A stretch of DNA of 64,000 nucleotides from Roseateles noduli (GCA_002205125.1 NIOE01000002.1:620001-684000); one strand, 5' to 3'; positions 47,625 through 56,994 are shown, counted from the stretch's first letter. Notes: generated from the sequence alone by a model not told the origin. Made by a program: numbers and translations.

Positions 47625-49583
47625 ATGAGTTTCGACCACGACAAGAACGCCGCCGACACCCTGGACACGAACGAGGCGCTGGACAGCGGCCTCGAGCAGG
47701 TGATCGACGCCGGCGAACTCGGCGCCGACGCCGAGACGACCGGCACGCCGTTCTCGGCCCTGGGCCTGCACGACGCGCTGCTGCGCGCCGTCAAGGACTC
47801 CGGCTACGAGAACACCACCGAAGTGCAGGCGCAGGCGATCCCGCCGGCGCTCGACGGCAAGGACCTGATGGTCTCGTCGCGCACCGGGTCGGGCAAGACC
47901 GCCTCGTTCATCCTGCCGGCCCTGCAGCAGGTGCTGAACGCCCGCGCCGAACGCGCCGCCACCAACAACAAGACCCGCACCGTCGGCCCGCGCGTGCTGG
48001 TGCTGGCCCCGACCCGCGAACTGGCGATGCAGGTCGCCAAGTCCGCGATGACCTACGGCCGCCACATCCAGGGCCTGCGCGTCGCCACCGTGCTGGGCGG
48101 CATGCCCTACGCGCAGCAGCTGCGCGCGCTGAGCGGCCCGCTGGACGTCCTGATCGCCACCCCGGGCCGCCTGCTGGACCACATCAACAGCGGCCGCTGC
48201 AAGCTGGACAACGTGACGATGTTCGTCCTGGACGAAGCCGACCGCATGCTGGACATGGGCTTCATCGACGACATCAACTTCGTCGCCGAGCAGATCCCGG
48301 CCGAGCGCCAGACGCTGATGTACAGCGCGACCTTCGCCGGCAACACCGGCCGCCTGGCGTCGCAGCTGATGAAGGACCCGCAGCGCATCGACGTCTCGGG
48401 CCACACCGAGACGCACGCCAACATCGAGCAGCGCCTGCACTGGGCCGACAACGGCCAGCACAAGCGCAAGCTGCTGGAGCACATCCTGGGCCTGCGCGAC
48501 GTCGACCAGGCGGTCGTCTTCACCAGCACCCAGCAGGACACCGAGTGGCTGGCCGAGCAGCTGGAGGCCATCGGCCACCGCGTCGCCGCGCTGCACGGCG
48601 GCATGCCGCAGGGCAAGCGCACCCGCACGCTGATGGCGCTGCGCCGTCGCGACCTGCGCGTGCTGGTCGCCACCGACGTGGCCGCCCGCGGCATCGACGT
48701 GCCGACGATCTCGCACGTCATCAACTTCGGCCTGCCGATGAAGGCCGAGGACTACGTCCACCGCATCGGCCGCACCGGCCGTGCCGGCCGCTCCGGCCTG
48801 GCGGTGACGCTGGCCGAGCGCGGCGACATCTCGATGATCAAGCGCATCCAGCAGTTCACGACGCAGGCGATCCCCGTGTCGCGCATCGAAGGCCTGGAGC
48901 CGCGCAACGAAGAGCCGAAGATCTACCCGTCGCGCCCCGGCTTCGACCGGGGTGATCGCGGCGACCGTGGCGGCTACGGCGGCAATCGCGGCGGCTACGG
49001 TGGCAACCGTGGCGGCTTCGGCGGCAACCGTCCGCAAGGCGGCGGCTACCGCGGCAACGACAACCGCTTCGACAGCAACGCCCGCTTCGAGCGTCCGGAA
49101 GGCCAAGGCCGTCCGCCGTTCGGCGAGCGTCGTGAAGGCGGTCAGGGTGGCTTCGGCGGCGGCCAGGGCGGCCAGCGCTTCGAGCACCGCAACGAGCGTC
49201 CGCAAGGCGATCGTCCGTTCGGCGACCGTCCGCAAGGCGACCGTCCGCGTTTCGGTGACCGTCCGCAAGGCGGCTTCGGCGGCGCACCGCGCAGCTACGG
49301 CGATCGTCCGCAGCGCGACTTCAACGCGCCGCGCGACGGTGGCCATGGCGGCAACGGCGGTGGTTTCGACCAGCGTCGTCCGGATCCGCGTTTCGACCGT
49401 TCGGCCGAGAACAACGACCGCTACGCACCGCGCGCCGAGCGTCCGGCCTTCAACAAGGGCGACGACAACCGCTTCGAAGGCCGTCCGGCCAAGCCGGCAT
49501 TCGGCAAGGGTCCGCGTCCGCAAGGCGACGACCGCGGCGACCGCGGCGGCTTCGTGCCGCGCAAGGGCCCGCGCAAGTTCTGA
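47625..49583 (+). CDS. DEAD-box ATP-dependent RNA helicase with RG/RP-rich tail
   Basis: The protein has 652 residues from the ATG at 47625; upstream in-frame codons lie in the leader. It has the Q-motif region, SSRTGSGKT (motif I), PTREL, TPGRLLD, VLDEADRMLD (DEAD), YSATF (motif III) and HRIGRTGRAGR (motif VI). Residues about 440-652 are a disordered Gly/Arg/Asp/Asn/Pro tail with GGYGGNRGG and DRPQGDRP-type repeats, typical of RhlE/CsdA-like cold-induced helicases. It unwinds structured RNA in ribosome assembly and mRNA turnover. The long leader suggests cold-type post-transcriptional control. Confidence 0.95.
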   Translation: MSFDHDKNAADTLDTNEALDSGLEQVIDAGELGADAETTGTPFSALGLHDALLRAVKDSGYENTTEVQAQAIPPALDGKDLMVSSRTGSGKTASFILPALQQVLNARAERAATNNKTRTVGPRVLVLAPTRELAMQVAKSAMTYGRHIQGLRVATVLGGMPYAQQLRALSGPLDVLIATPGRLLDHINSGRCKLDNVTMFVLDEADRMLDMGFIDDINFVAEQIPAERQTLMYSATFAGNTGRLASQLMKDPQRIDVSGHTETHANIEQRLHWADNGQHKRKLLEHILGLRDVDQAVVFTSTQQDTEWLAEQLEAIGHRVAALHGGMPQGKRTRTLMALRRRDLRVLVATDVAARGIDVPTISHVINFGLPMKAEDYVHRIGRTGRAGRSGLAVTLAERGDISMIKRIQQFTTQAIPVSRIEGLEPRNEEPKIYPSRPGFDRGDRGDRGGYGGNRGGYGGNRGGFGGNRPQGGGYRGNDNRFDSNARFERPEGQGRPPFGERREGGQGGFGGGQGGQRFEHRNERPQGDRPFGDRPQGDRPRFGDRPQGGFGGAPRSYGDRPQRDFNAPRDGGHGGNGGGFDQRRPDPRFDRSAENNDRYAPRAERPAFNKGDDNRFEGRPAKPAFGKGPRPQGDDRGDRGGFVPRKGPRKF

Positions 49584-49617
49584 GCCTCGCGGCTCGGTGG
49601 CTGAGGGACGCTGAGGG

Positions 49618-50379
49618 ATGCGCGTCGAGGGTCGGATCGTCCAGTGGGATGACGCGAAGGGCTACGGCTTCATCGCGCCGTCCGACGGCGGGCCGAAACG
49701 CTTCGCGCACATCAGCGCCTTCGGCCCGCGCGCCCGCCGACCTTTCGTCGGCGAGCGCGTCGACTACGAGGCCGGGACCGATGCCCAGGGCAAGGCCCGC
49801 GCGCTGAAGGTCCGCAGCCGCGAGCCCAAGCCGGCGCCCGCCGGCCCCGCGCCCCGACGCGGTCCGTACGGCGCTGCCGGCACGGCCCGCGACGGTGCGC
49901 GTGCCAAGCCCGCGCCGTCTGCGAAGGCCGCGCGCGGCGCTTCGACTTCCTCCTCCTCCCCCAAGACCTCCGCCGACACCGGTGCCTCGTTGTGGCTGGT
50001 GCCAGGCTTTGCCTCGCTGGTGTTGTTGACGCACCTGGCGTGGCCGCTGCCGCGCGGCTTGTGGGGCGTCTACGTCGCGATGAGCTTCGCGACCTTCATC
50101 GTCTACGCGCTCGACAAGCGCGCGGCGCGGCTGGGCCACTGGCGCGTCAAGGAATCGACGCTGCACGTGCTCGCGCTGCTGTGCGGCTGGCCCGGCGCGT
50201 TGCTGGCACAGCACTTGCTGCGGCACAAGAGCGCCAAGCCGACCTTCCGGCGGGTGTTCTGGTTGAGCGTCGCGCTCAACATCCTGGCCTTCGTCTGTCT
50301 TTTTACGCCGCTGCTGACGCCGTTCTTCTCGGGATTCTCCGACCACTGGAACGCGCGATCGGCCGGCTCATCCGTCTGA
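49618..50379 (+). CDS. Cold-shock domain and DUF1294 membrane protein
   Basis: The protein has 253 residues. Residues 1-68 are a cold-shock (CSD) fold with the RNP1-like KGYGFIAP. Residues 70-120 are a Pro/Ala/Ser-rich linker. Residues 120-240 hold three to four hydrophobic segments with YALDKRAARLGHWRVKESTLHVLALLCGWPGALLAQH, the DUF1294 signature. This fusion is known across proteobacteria but its role is not. It starts 35 bases after the RNA helicase, which fits a cold-response link, and its stop overlaps the GNAT gene (TGATG). Confidence 0.9.
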   Translation: MRVEGRIVQWDDAKGYGFIAPSDGGPKRFAHISAFGPRARRPFVGERVDYEAGTDAQGKARALKVRSREPKPAPAGPAPRRGPYGAAGTARDGARAKPAPSAKAARGASTSSSSPKTSADTGASLWLVPGFASLVLLTHLAWPLPRGLWGVYVAMSFATFIVYALDKRAARLGHWRVKESTLHVLALLCGWPGALLAQHLLRHKSAKPTFRRVFWLSVALNILAFVCLFTPLLTPFFSGFSDHWNARSAGSSV

Positions 50380-50897
50380 TGCTGCAGTTGAAAGTGATTG
50401 GCACCGAGGACGTCCCGCACGTGCTCGCGTTGCAGGCCCAGTGCTACGGGCCCGAGTTCCTGGAAAGCGCCGAGGCCTTCGTGGCCAAGCTGGACGCGGC
50501 GCGCCATCTCCACTGTTCCTACCTGGCCGTCGAGGCCGGCGAGCCGCTGGCCTACGTCGTCAGCCTGCCGGTCGACGACGGGCAGCTGCCGGCGCTGGAC
50601 GCGCCATCGATCGCGCCGGCGCGCGCACCGCGCACGCTGTACCTGCACGACCTCGCGGTCTCCCCGGCCGGCCGCGCGAAGCGCCTGGGCCACAAGCTGG
50701 TGCAGCAGGTGGTGCATCGCGCCCAGGACATGGGCCTGACGCAGGTCGCGCTCGTGGCCGTGCAGGGCTCGCGGGCGTACTGGGAGCGCCACGGCTTCTC
50801 CGATGCCGAGGCGCCCTTGAGCGCCGCGCTGACCGAGAAACTCGCCTGCTTCGGCTCCGGGGCAACCCTGATGCGCAGGTCCCTGACACCCGTGTGA
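50379..50897 (+). CDS. GNAT family N-acetyltransferase
   Basis: The protein has 172 residues from the ATG at 50379, which shares its A with the previous stop (TGATG). Acetyl-CoA-binding motif A is LYLHDLAVSPAGRAKRLGHKLVQQVV (the R/Q-x-x-G-x-G/A form is modified to RAKRLGH), and the C-terminal YWERHGF is typical of the fold. The acceptor is unknown. It is co-translated with the CSD-DUF1294 gene. Confidence 0.85.
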   Translation: MLQLKVIGTEDVPHVLALQAQCYGPEFLESAEAFVAKLDAARHLHCSYLAVEAGEPLAYVVSLPVDDGQLPALDAPSIAPARAPRTLYLHDLAVSPAGRAKRLGHKLVQQVVHRAQDMGLTQVALVAVQGSRAYWERHGFSDAEAPLSAALTEKLACFGSGATLMRRSLTPV

Positions 50898-50941
50898 CGG
50901 CGGGCCGGGAAGGGCGCTCCGAGGGGCGATAATCCGCCCCT

Positions 50942-52531
50942 ATGACAGTGACCCCGGGAGGCGTGGACGACGTGCTGCGCGACGATCTCCCCGAACCCTC
51001 TTTCGAAGACCATTTCCGCGAAGGTCAGCTCCCGCAGGACTCGCTCCTGTGGTGGCAGCTGGAACGCAACGAGGCCCTGCTGGGCGCGCAGCGCGCGCTG
51101 TTCCACGGCCCGGCCACCCTGGTGCGGCTGCGCGTCTGGGTGTTCATCGAGCTGATGAGCCTGCCGCATTCGCGGCTCTCGCGCGACGATCTCAACCGCC
51201 ACTTCCACGTGCTGCGCGACGAGGCGCTGGAGCTCGTGCTCAAGCGCCTGCGCGACGCGCAGCTGCTGGCCTGGGACGCGTCCAACCAGCAGTACGGCGT
51301 GACGCCGCTGGCGCAGCAGCTGATGGCGATGGTCTCGCCGCTGACGCAGGGGCAGGTCGCGGACGAGGACGGCGACCTCGCCGGCCTGCTGGCCAACGTG
51401 GCCGGCGCGCAGCAGCTCGGCACGCTGGAGCCTGCGCAGCTGCAGCATCTGCTGGCGCAGCTCTCGCGGCTGTACAACGAGTTCGCCGACGCGATCGCGT
51501 CCGGTTCCGAATTCCATCTGCGCCGCGCGCGCATGCGTTTCGAGCGCGCGCTCAAGCTGGTCGAACGCGCCAGCGAGGCGCTGTCGGCCATCATCCGCCA
51601 GGCGGAGGACGACGGGAACGCGCGCCTGGAGCGGCTCGCGCGCGAACTCGGCCTGGCGCAGGCGCGGCTGCTCGCGATGGCGAGCCAGTTCAACCGCGCG
51701 CTGCAGCAGGCCGACCGCCAGCGCGTCACACTGGGCTCCACCGGCATCACGACGACCGACGTGCGGCGCTGGCTGCAGGAAGTCCCGTTCCTGGAGAACC
51801 TCGCGCTGGGCGCGCTGTCGCGGCCGGTGCATCCGGTCTTCGTCGCGCAGCACGAGCTGCTGGACGGCTGCGAGGCCGAGTTCGAACGCGACCGCCCCGT
51901 GCCGCCGACGCCCGAGCCGCTGCCCAGCGGCCTGGCCGCGCCGGAAGGCGAGCTCGCCGTGATGAGCCTGCCGCCCGAGATGAACCAGCTGCAGGCCCTG
52001 CTGGGCCTGTGGACCGGCGACAGCGTGCAGACCAACGACCTGCGCCCGGCGGTGCTGGGCGGCAGCTACGCGCGCGCCGCCTACCGCGCGCAGCTGCTGC
52101 CGCTGCTCGGCGACGTGCAGGCGCAGCATCTGGCCGGCGCGACCGGCGACATGGCGCGCCAGCCGTGGCGCGTGCGCTGGTCCGCGCAGCAGGGCGAGAT
52201 CGACGACGAGTACGTCCGCTGGATGAGCCAGGGCGTGCTGCATTCGACCGAGGTCGAGCCGCCCGTCGAGCCCGAACCCGAACCCAAGTGGCGCCCGCCC
52301 GAGCCGCCCGCGCCCAAGCGCGGTCGCCGAAAGGCGGCCGTGGCCGCCGCTGGTGCCGCTGAAGCCTCCGCCGATGCGCCCGCGCAAGCCCTGACCCCCG
52401 ACGCCGCGGCCGATGCCGCCGTGGCGACTCCCGATATCCCCGCATCGATCGCCGACGCGACGCCGTCCCGGGACGCGCCGAACGCCGCGGACATCGATGC
52501 CGACACGCCTCCCCAGGCTTCCCAGGCATGA
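50942..52531 (+). CDS. mksF: Kleisin-like subunit of an MksBEF-type condensin (MksF-like)
   Basis: The protein has 529 residues. The N-terminal part (about 55-115) looks like winged-helix DNA/SMC-binding segments (LVRLRVWVFIELMSLPHSRLSRDDLNRHFHVLR). The middle (about 150-270) is helical and coiled, and the C-terminal 100 residues are Pro/Ala/Glu-rich and disordered. Primary similarity is too weak to name by motif alone. The call rests on gene order, size and overlap with the KITE-like and SMC-like genes that follow (ATGA at 52528-52531), as in Pseudomonas mksF-mksE-mksB. Confidence 0.65.
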   Translation: MTVTPGGVDDVLRDDLPEPSFEDHFREGQLPQDSLLWWQLERNEALLGAQRALFHGPATLVRLRVWVFIELMSLPHSRLSRDDLNRHFHVLRDEALELVLKRLRDAQLLAWDASNQQYGVTPLAQQLMAMVSPLTQGQVADEDGDLAGLLANVAGAQQLGTLEPAQLQHLLAQLSRLYNEFADAIASGSEFHLRRARMRFERALKLVERASEALSAIIRQAEDDGNARLERLARELGLAQARLLAMASQFNRALQQADRQRVTLGSTGITTTDVRRWLQEVPFLENLALGALSRPVHPVFVAQHELLDGCEAEFERDRPVPPTPEPLPSGLAAPEGELAVMSLPPEMNQLQALLGLWTGDSVQTNDLRPAVLGGSYARAAYRAQLLPLLGDVQAQHLAGATGDMARQPWRVRWSAQQGEIDDEYVRWMSQGVLHSTEVEPPVEPEPEPKWRPPEPPAPKRGRRKAAVAAAGAAEASADAPAQALTPDAAADAAVATPDIPASIADATPSRDAPNAADIDADTPPQASQA

Positions 52532-53241
52532 GCACTCAACTCGACGACGCCGCCCAACTGGCGGCTCAACTGCTGGCGCGCCGCTGGCTGCCGCGCAACC
52601 AGCCGCTGGTGCGCCGCGCGCTGATCGACCAGGAGCTCTGGCGCGCCGTCAACGAACGCGTGGCCGCCGTCGGCCTGCGCGTCGTGGACAACGTCTACGC
52701 CGACCACATCACGCTGGCGATGCTGCGCCCGGCCGAGGTTGCCGTGTTCGGCGAGACCGGCCTGGCCTCCAACAACAACCTCGACCTGCCGCGCGACGGC
52801 GTCGCGCTGCTGGTGGTCGTGTGGTCGCTGATCGTGCTGCCCAAGCGCCAGCGTCAGCTCGCGCGCGCCGAGGAGGCCGCCGAAGGGCAGGGCGAGATGT
52901 TCTCCAAGGACAAGCCGCTGCCCAGCGCCGCGAGCAGCGCGCCCACGCTGTCCTACCGCAGCCTGCTGGCCGACTTCGGCAACCAGCTGGGCAAGAAGAT
53001 GCGGCTGGACTCCAATCTCAAGCTGCTCGAGCGCCAGGGCTTCATCACCCGCAAGGGCGAGGACATCTGCGAAGGTCCGCTGCTGGACCTGCTGCTCGAC
53101 TACGACACGCTGGCCCCGCGCATCCTGGACGGGGCGCTGGCCGACGTGCTGGCGCGCAGCACCGACGGCGAAGCCGGTCCGATGCTCACCGCCATCCTGG
53201 CCGCCCGCCACAACGAAGAATCCGATCTGAGCGACGCCTGA
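52528..53241 (+). CDS. mksE: KITE-like subunit of an MksBEF-type condensin (MksE-like)
   Basis: The protein has 237 residues, mostly helical, with winged-helix-like halves (LVRRALIDQELWRAVNERVAAVGLRVVDN; NQLGKKMRLDSNLKLLERQGFITRKGEDICEGP). Size and position match MksE/JetB, the small dimer that binds the kleisin. It overlaps both neighbours: ATGA with the kleisin gene and TGATG with the SMC gene. All three should be made together in fixed ratio. Confidence 0.68.
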   Translation: MSTQLDDAAQLAAQLLARRWLPRNQPLVRRALIDQELWRAVNERVAAVGLRVVDNVYADHITLAMLRPAEVAVFGETGLASNNNLDLPRDGVALLVVVWSLIVLPKRQRQLARAEEAAEGQGEMFSKDKPLPSAASSAPTLSYRSLLADFGNQLGKKMRLDSNLKLLERQGFITRKGEDICEGPLLDLLLDYDTLAPRILDGALADVLARSTDGEAGPMLTAILAARHNEESDLSDA

Positions 53242-56060
53242 TGTTTCACCTGCAATCCCTGGAACTGCTGCACTGGGACTACTGCCGCCGCGTCTCGATG
53301 CCGCTGGACGGCAACATCATCACCATCGCCGGGCCCAACGGCTCGGGCAAGACGACGCTGCTCGACGCGATGCGCACGCTGCTGGGCCTGGAGTGCTCCG
53401 GCGGCCGGACCTACAAGACCTACGCCCGCCACGCCAACGCCGAGCACGCCTGGCTGCGCGCGCTGGTGGACAACCGCCCGCGCAACCGCCAGAACAGCAG
53501 CCGGCCGTTCGCGAGCTCGCTGCTGTATTCGGACCAGGTGACGCTGGCCTGCCGCATCTCGCGCCAGGGCGGCGACTGGGTGCGCCGCTACACGCTGGTC
53601 GACGGCGTGCAGGAGATCGAGGAGCTCGACACCCGGACCGACAAGGACTGGCTGGGCATCGAGGCCTGGAAGAAGCGCCTGGAGGCCGCGGGCCTGACGC
53701 GCGCGATCGGGCGCGTGCTCGCGCTGGAGCAGGGCCAGACGGACCGCCTCTGCGAGCTGTCGTCCAAGGAGCTGCTGCGCCTGGTGTTCGAGGTCTTCGG
53801 CGACCAGGAGGTGCTGGACCGCTACGAGCTGGCGCGCAATCACCAGCAGCAGCTGCTCAAGGAAGTCGACCAGTCGACGCATGAGCTGTCGCACGCGCAG
53901 GCGCAGCTGTCGGACCTGGCCAACCGCGTCAACAGCTACCAGCAGTACCAGCTGCGGCTGAAGGAGCGCGAGCGGCTCGCCACCGAGGTCGTGCCCGTGC
54001 TGCAGTGGAGCGAGCAGCGCCAGCGCACCGCGCAGCAGCTGCGCGAGCTGCATCGCCAGCGGCTCTTCGCCCGCTCGGACGAGCGCGGCATCAGCGACAA
54101 GCGCGCGCACCTGCTGGCCCTGTTCAAGGCGCAGGAAGCGGCCAAGGACAAGCTGGCCGACCTCGAGACGCAGCGCAAGGAAGCGCGCCAGGCCTTCGAG
54201 GCCGCGCGCGACGGCGAGCGGCCGATGGAGCAGCTGGCCAAGCGCGAGGAGGACCTGAAGGCGCTGGCCGCCGTCGAGACCGACGGCGCCGCGCTGACCG
54301 CGAAGCTGGAGGAGCTCGGCACGCGCCAGCACCAGCTGCGCGAGAGCTTCACGCGCCAGAACGACCAGCAGCGCAAGGCGCAGGCGGCGATGGACGAGCT
54401 GACCGGTCAGCGGCTGCCGCCGCCGCCGGTCGAGGTCACGCGCTTCCGCAAGGCGCTGGACGAGGCCGGCATCGCGCACCACGTGCTGGCCGACGCGATC
54501 GACATCGCCGACGACCAGTGGCGCGCCGCCGCCGAAGGTTTCCTGCGGCCGTCGCGCTGGGTGGTGGTGCTCGCGCATTCGAGCGACGAGGGCCAGGCCT
54601 ACCGCCTCGCCTCGCGCGAGCGCTACCGGCACTACGTCGTCGCCGACGGCGAGTTCGCGCCGACCGTGTGCCCGAAGGACAGCCTGATGTCGGTGCTCAA
54701 GTTCAACGCGAAGGCGCCGGGCTGGCTGCTGCGCCAGCTGGCCTCGATCCGCTGCGTCGCCGACACCGACAAGGGCGCGCAGTCCGGCGGCGAATGGATC
54801 ACGCCGGAGGCCTACTACCGCGACGGCCGCGGCGGTCGCAGCCTGTGGGTCGAGCCGCGCGAGTACCAGTTCGGCGACTCCGCGCTGGACACGCGCCGCG
54901 CCTCGCTGGACAAGGAACTGACGCGCTACGACCTGGAGCTGTCCAAGCTCGCCAAGGAGCAGCTCGAGATCGAGCGCCAGCTCAAGGACGCGCAGCGCGC
55001 GGCGCAGGGGCACAAGGCGGCGCAGGAACTGGTGGAGCGGTCCGAGGAATTCGCCGAGGCGCGCGCCCGCCTGCCGGGCCTGCGGCAGTCCCGGATCGAG
55101 GCGGCGACGCGCATGGGCGCGCTCGACCAGGAGCATGACCGCACGGTGGCGGCATCGACGCGGACCGAGCGCGACTACGAAGGCGCGCAGGCCAGCCTGA
55201 AGGCCAGCGAGGACAACGTCTCGCGCTCCGAGCGCGACTGGGCGACGCGGCGCGCCGACCTGATCGCGACGGCGAAGGCCTCGCACGAGGCCCGCGCGAA
55301 GTTCCCGGCGATCTGGCTGCATCCGATGCGGCTGAACGCGCTGCGCGACGAATTCGAGAACGCCAAGCAGGCGGAGATCGCCTCGCGCCACGTGCAGCAG
55401 GAACTCGACACCGGCGTCTGGGAGACCGACGTCGCCGTGCAGGACCGTCATGCGCGCATGCAGATGGCGGTGCTGGAGCAGACCACGCAGCTCGACGACC
55501 GGCGCGCGAGCAACGAGATGGCGCGCATCGCCGCGTTCAACGCGCGCGAGCGCTACATCGACGTGCTGCGCGCGACGGTGCGGCGCTACAAGAAGAACGT
55601 GCAGGAGCTGGGCGAGCTGGCCGGCGTGCATGCGCAGGCGGAGCTGCCGCACCTGGACAACGACGACACGGTGCTGGCGCAGGCGGGCCTGCACGTGAAG
55701 TTCAACTTCGATGGCAAGGGCGAAGTCGGCATGAACGACGGCGAGGCCTCGGGCGGGCAGCAGGTGCTCAAGAGCCTGATCCTGCTGGTCGGGCTGATGA
55801 AGGACGATGACGCGCCGGGCGGCTTCGTCTTCATCGACGAGCCCTTCGCGCATCTGGACGTGCGCAACATCCAGCTGGTCGGCCACTTCCTGAAGAGTAC
55901 GCGGGCGCAGTACCTGCTGACGACGCCGATCACGCACAACGTCGAGGTCTTCGAGCCCTCGGAGATCACGCTGGTCACGAGCAAGAAGCCGCGCGGCGAG
56001 CGCTGGGCGCCGCCGATCGCGGTGCTGGCGCGCCGGCCGGAGAAGTCGATCTACGACTGA
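53241..56060 (+). CDS. mksB: SMC-like ATPase of an MksBEF-type condensin (MksB-like)
   Basis: The protein has 939 residues. Walker A is GPNGSGKTT (31-39), and the ABC signature is ASGGQQ (about 835) in place of LSGGQ. Walker B FVFIDEPFAHLD (about 863-874) carries the catalytic Glu. Long coiled coils (about 220-420 and 550-780) flank a central globular part (about 405-475) where the hinge belongs. Length equals Pseudomonas MksB and JetC of Wadjet. It acts in chromosome organisation or plasmid exclusion. No JetD/MksG nuclease gene follows; a terminator does. Confidence 0.8.
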   Translation: MFHLQSLELLHWDYCRRVSMPLDGNIITIAGPNGSGKTTLLDAMRTLLGLECSGGRTYKTYARHANAEHAWLRALVDNRPRNRQNSSRPFASSLLYSDQVTLACRISRQGGDWVRRYTLVDGVQEIEELDTRTDKDWLGIEAWKKRLEAAGLTRAIGRVLALEQGQTDRLCELSSKELLRLVFEVFGDQEVLDRYELARNHQQQLLKEVDQSTHELSHAQAQLSDLANRVNSYQQYQLRLKERERLATEVVPVLQWSEQRQRTAQQLRELHRQRLFARSDERGISDKRAHLLALFKAQEAAKDKLADLETQRKEARQAFEAARDGERPMEQLAKREEDLKALAAVETDGAALTAKLEELGTRQHQLRESFTRQNDQQRKAQAAMDELTGQRLPPPPVEVTRFRKALDEAGIAHHVLADAIDIADDQWRAAAEGFLRPSRWVVVLAHSSDEGQAYRLASRERYRHYVVADGEFAPTVCPKDSLMSVLKFNAKAPGWLLRQLASIRCVADTDKGAQSGGEWITPEAYYRDGRGGRSLWVEPREYQFGDSALDTRRASLDKELTRYDLELSKLAKEQLEIERQLKDAQRAAQGHKAAQELVERSEEFAEARARLPGLRQSRIEAATRMGALDQEHDRTVAASTRTERDYEGAQASLKASEDNVSRSERDWATRRADLIATAKASHEARAKFPAIWLHPMRLNALRDEFENAKQAEIASRHVQQELDTGVWETDVAVQDRHARMQMAVLEQTTQLDDRRASNEMARIAAFNARERYIDVLRATVRRYKKNVQELGELAGVHAQAELPHLDNDDTVLAQAGLHVKFNFDGKGEVGMNDGEASGGQQVLKSLILLVGLMKDDDAPGGFVFIDEPFAHLDVRNIQLVGHFLKSTRAQYLLTTPITHNVEVFEPSEITLVTSKKPRGERWAPPIAVLARRPEKSIYD

Positions 56061-56096
56061 TCCTCGACGCGGCCGCCCGGCCGTCCACGACCCCTG

Positions 56097-56127
56097 AAAG
56101 CCGCGCGCCTGCGCGGCTTTTCTCTTT
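56097..56127 (+). terminator. Rho-independent terminator after the condensin operon
   Basis: A 10-bp perfect stem (56097-56106 with 56111-56120) with a GCCT loop is followed by TTCTCTTT. It lies 37 bases after the mksB stop and closes the three-gene unit. Confidence 0.85.
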
Positions 56128-56238
56128 GCGGAACGTGGCGGGGGCGATCCCCCATCGGAGGGCCGACTTCAGAGTGAGACGCGATCAGGCAAGGGCTGGC
56201 ACTGAGGGCGCGTGTGATCGCGATGCGAGGACCGACGC

Positions 56239-56620
56239 ATGATGAATGCCGTGTATCTGATCGAAGGCTTTCAACGTTGGATGCGCAAGCAGGCGTTGGA
56301 CAGAAGGCGACCTGTGCCGCGCAGTGGCCGAAATGGAACGCGGGCTCATCGATGCAAATCTCGGTAGTGGACTCGTGAAGAAGAGGATCGGACGATCCGG
56401 TGCGGGCAAGCGCGAAGGCTATCGCGTGATGGTCGCCCGGCGGGGCGACGGGCCGTGGTTCTTCATCGAGGGCTATGCGAAGAACGAACGTGAGAACGTC
56501 GATATCGACTCGCTCGATCTGATCCGGCGCCACGCGAAGGCGCTGACGGCGATGTCGGTCCCTGAGCGTGCCGCTGCGGTGGAGCGGGGAACTTTGAACG
56601 AGGTGATGTGTGATGCGTAA
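56239..56620 (+). pseudogene. RelE/HigB-type toxin gene, frameshifted near the N-terminus
   Basis: An ATG at 56239 with GAGGA upstream opens a frame encoding MMNAVYLIEGFQRWMRKQALD. At 56302 the frame must skip one base, after which it continues as EGDLCRAVAEMERGLIDANL to the stop at 56618-56620. The joined product (about 126 residues) matches the RelE-like HigB toxin family: RWMRKQAL, then LCRAVAEMERGLIDANLG, VKKRIGR, FFIEGYAKNERENVD. The downstream part alone is open from a GTG at 56324 and would give a 98-residue product lacking the first strand. Either the toxin is inactivated or the read has a one-base error. Confidence 0.72.
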
Positions 56621-56945
56621 ACGGAAGTCGGCATTGGTGGCGCGACTGCTCGATGAGGGGCGTCAGTGGCATCGGGCGGGATGGATCAGCGATGAAGACC
56701 GTCGCGGCTACGAGATCGACGGCATGCAGATGCCCGATCCCTTGCTCCCCCACGAGGTGCGGGCCATTCGGGAGCGGGACAGCCTGGGGCTCTCCCGGTT
56801 CGCGCTGCTGATCGCGACGACGCCCCGTCAGTTGCGCCGCTGGGAGCAGGGCTTGGGTCGCCCCCAGGGACCGGCCCTGCGCCTGCTGCATCTGGTCCGG
56901 GAGCGCGGCGTCCACGCCGTCTTCCTGCCGGCGGAACTTCAATGA
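56613..56945 (+). CDS. HTH-type antitoxin of the RelE/HigB-like module
   Basis: The protein has 110 residues from the ATG at 56613, overlapping the toxin stop by 8 bases. The C-terminal half is an XRE-type helix-turn-helix (GLSRFALLIATTPRQLRRWEQGLGRPQGPALRLL). The N-terminal part is basic (MRKRKSALVARLLDEG). Toxin-first order and the HTH in the antitoxin are as in higBA. Such antitoxins repress their own promoter. It appears intact although the toxin frame is broken. Confidence 0.75.
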   Translation: MRKRKSALVARLLDEGRQWHRAGWISDEDRRGYEIDGMQMPDPLLPHEVRAIRERDSLGLSRFALLIATTPRQLRRWEQGLGRPQGPALRLLHLVRERGVHAVFLPAELQ

Positions 56946-56994
56946 GTCCGTTGGCGTGACTGCCTTGAGGAGGTGGAGCCGCCTTCCGGCGACT

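Noticed and set aside
53241-56060. SbcC/Rad50 assignment for the SMC-like ATPase
   Set aside because: There is no CxxC zinc hook in the middle of the coiled coil and no SbcD nuclease gene beside it; the two small upstream partners fit MksF/MksE.
56613-56945. Orphan XRE regulator interpretation
   Set aside because: The 8-base overlap with a recognisable, though frameshifted, toxin frame makes a toxin-antitoxin origin more likely.
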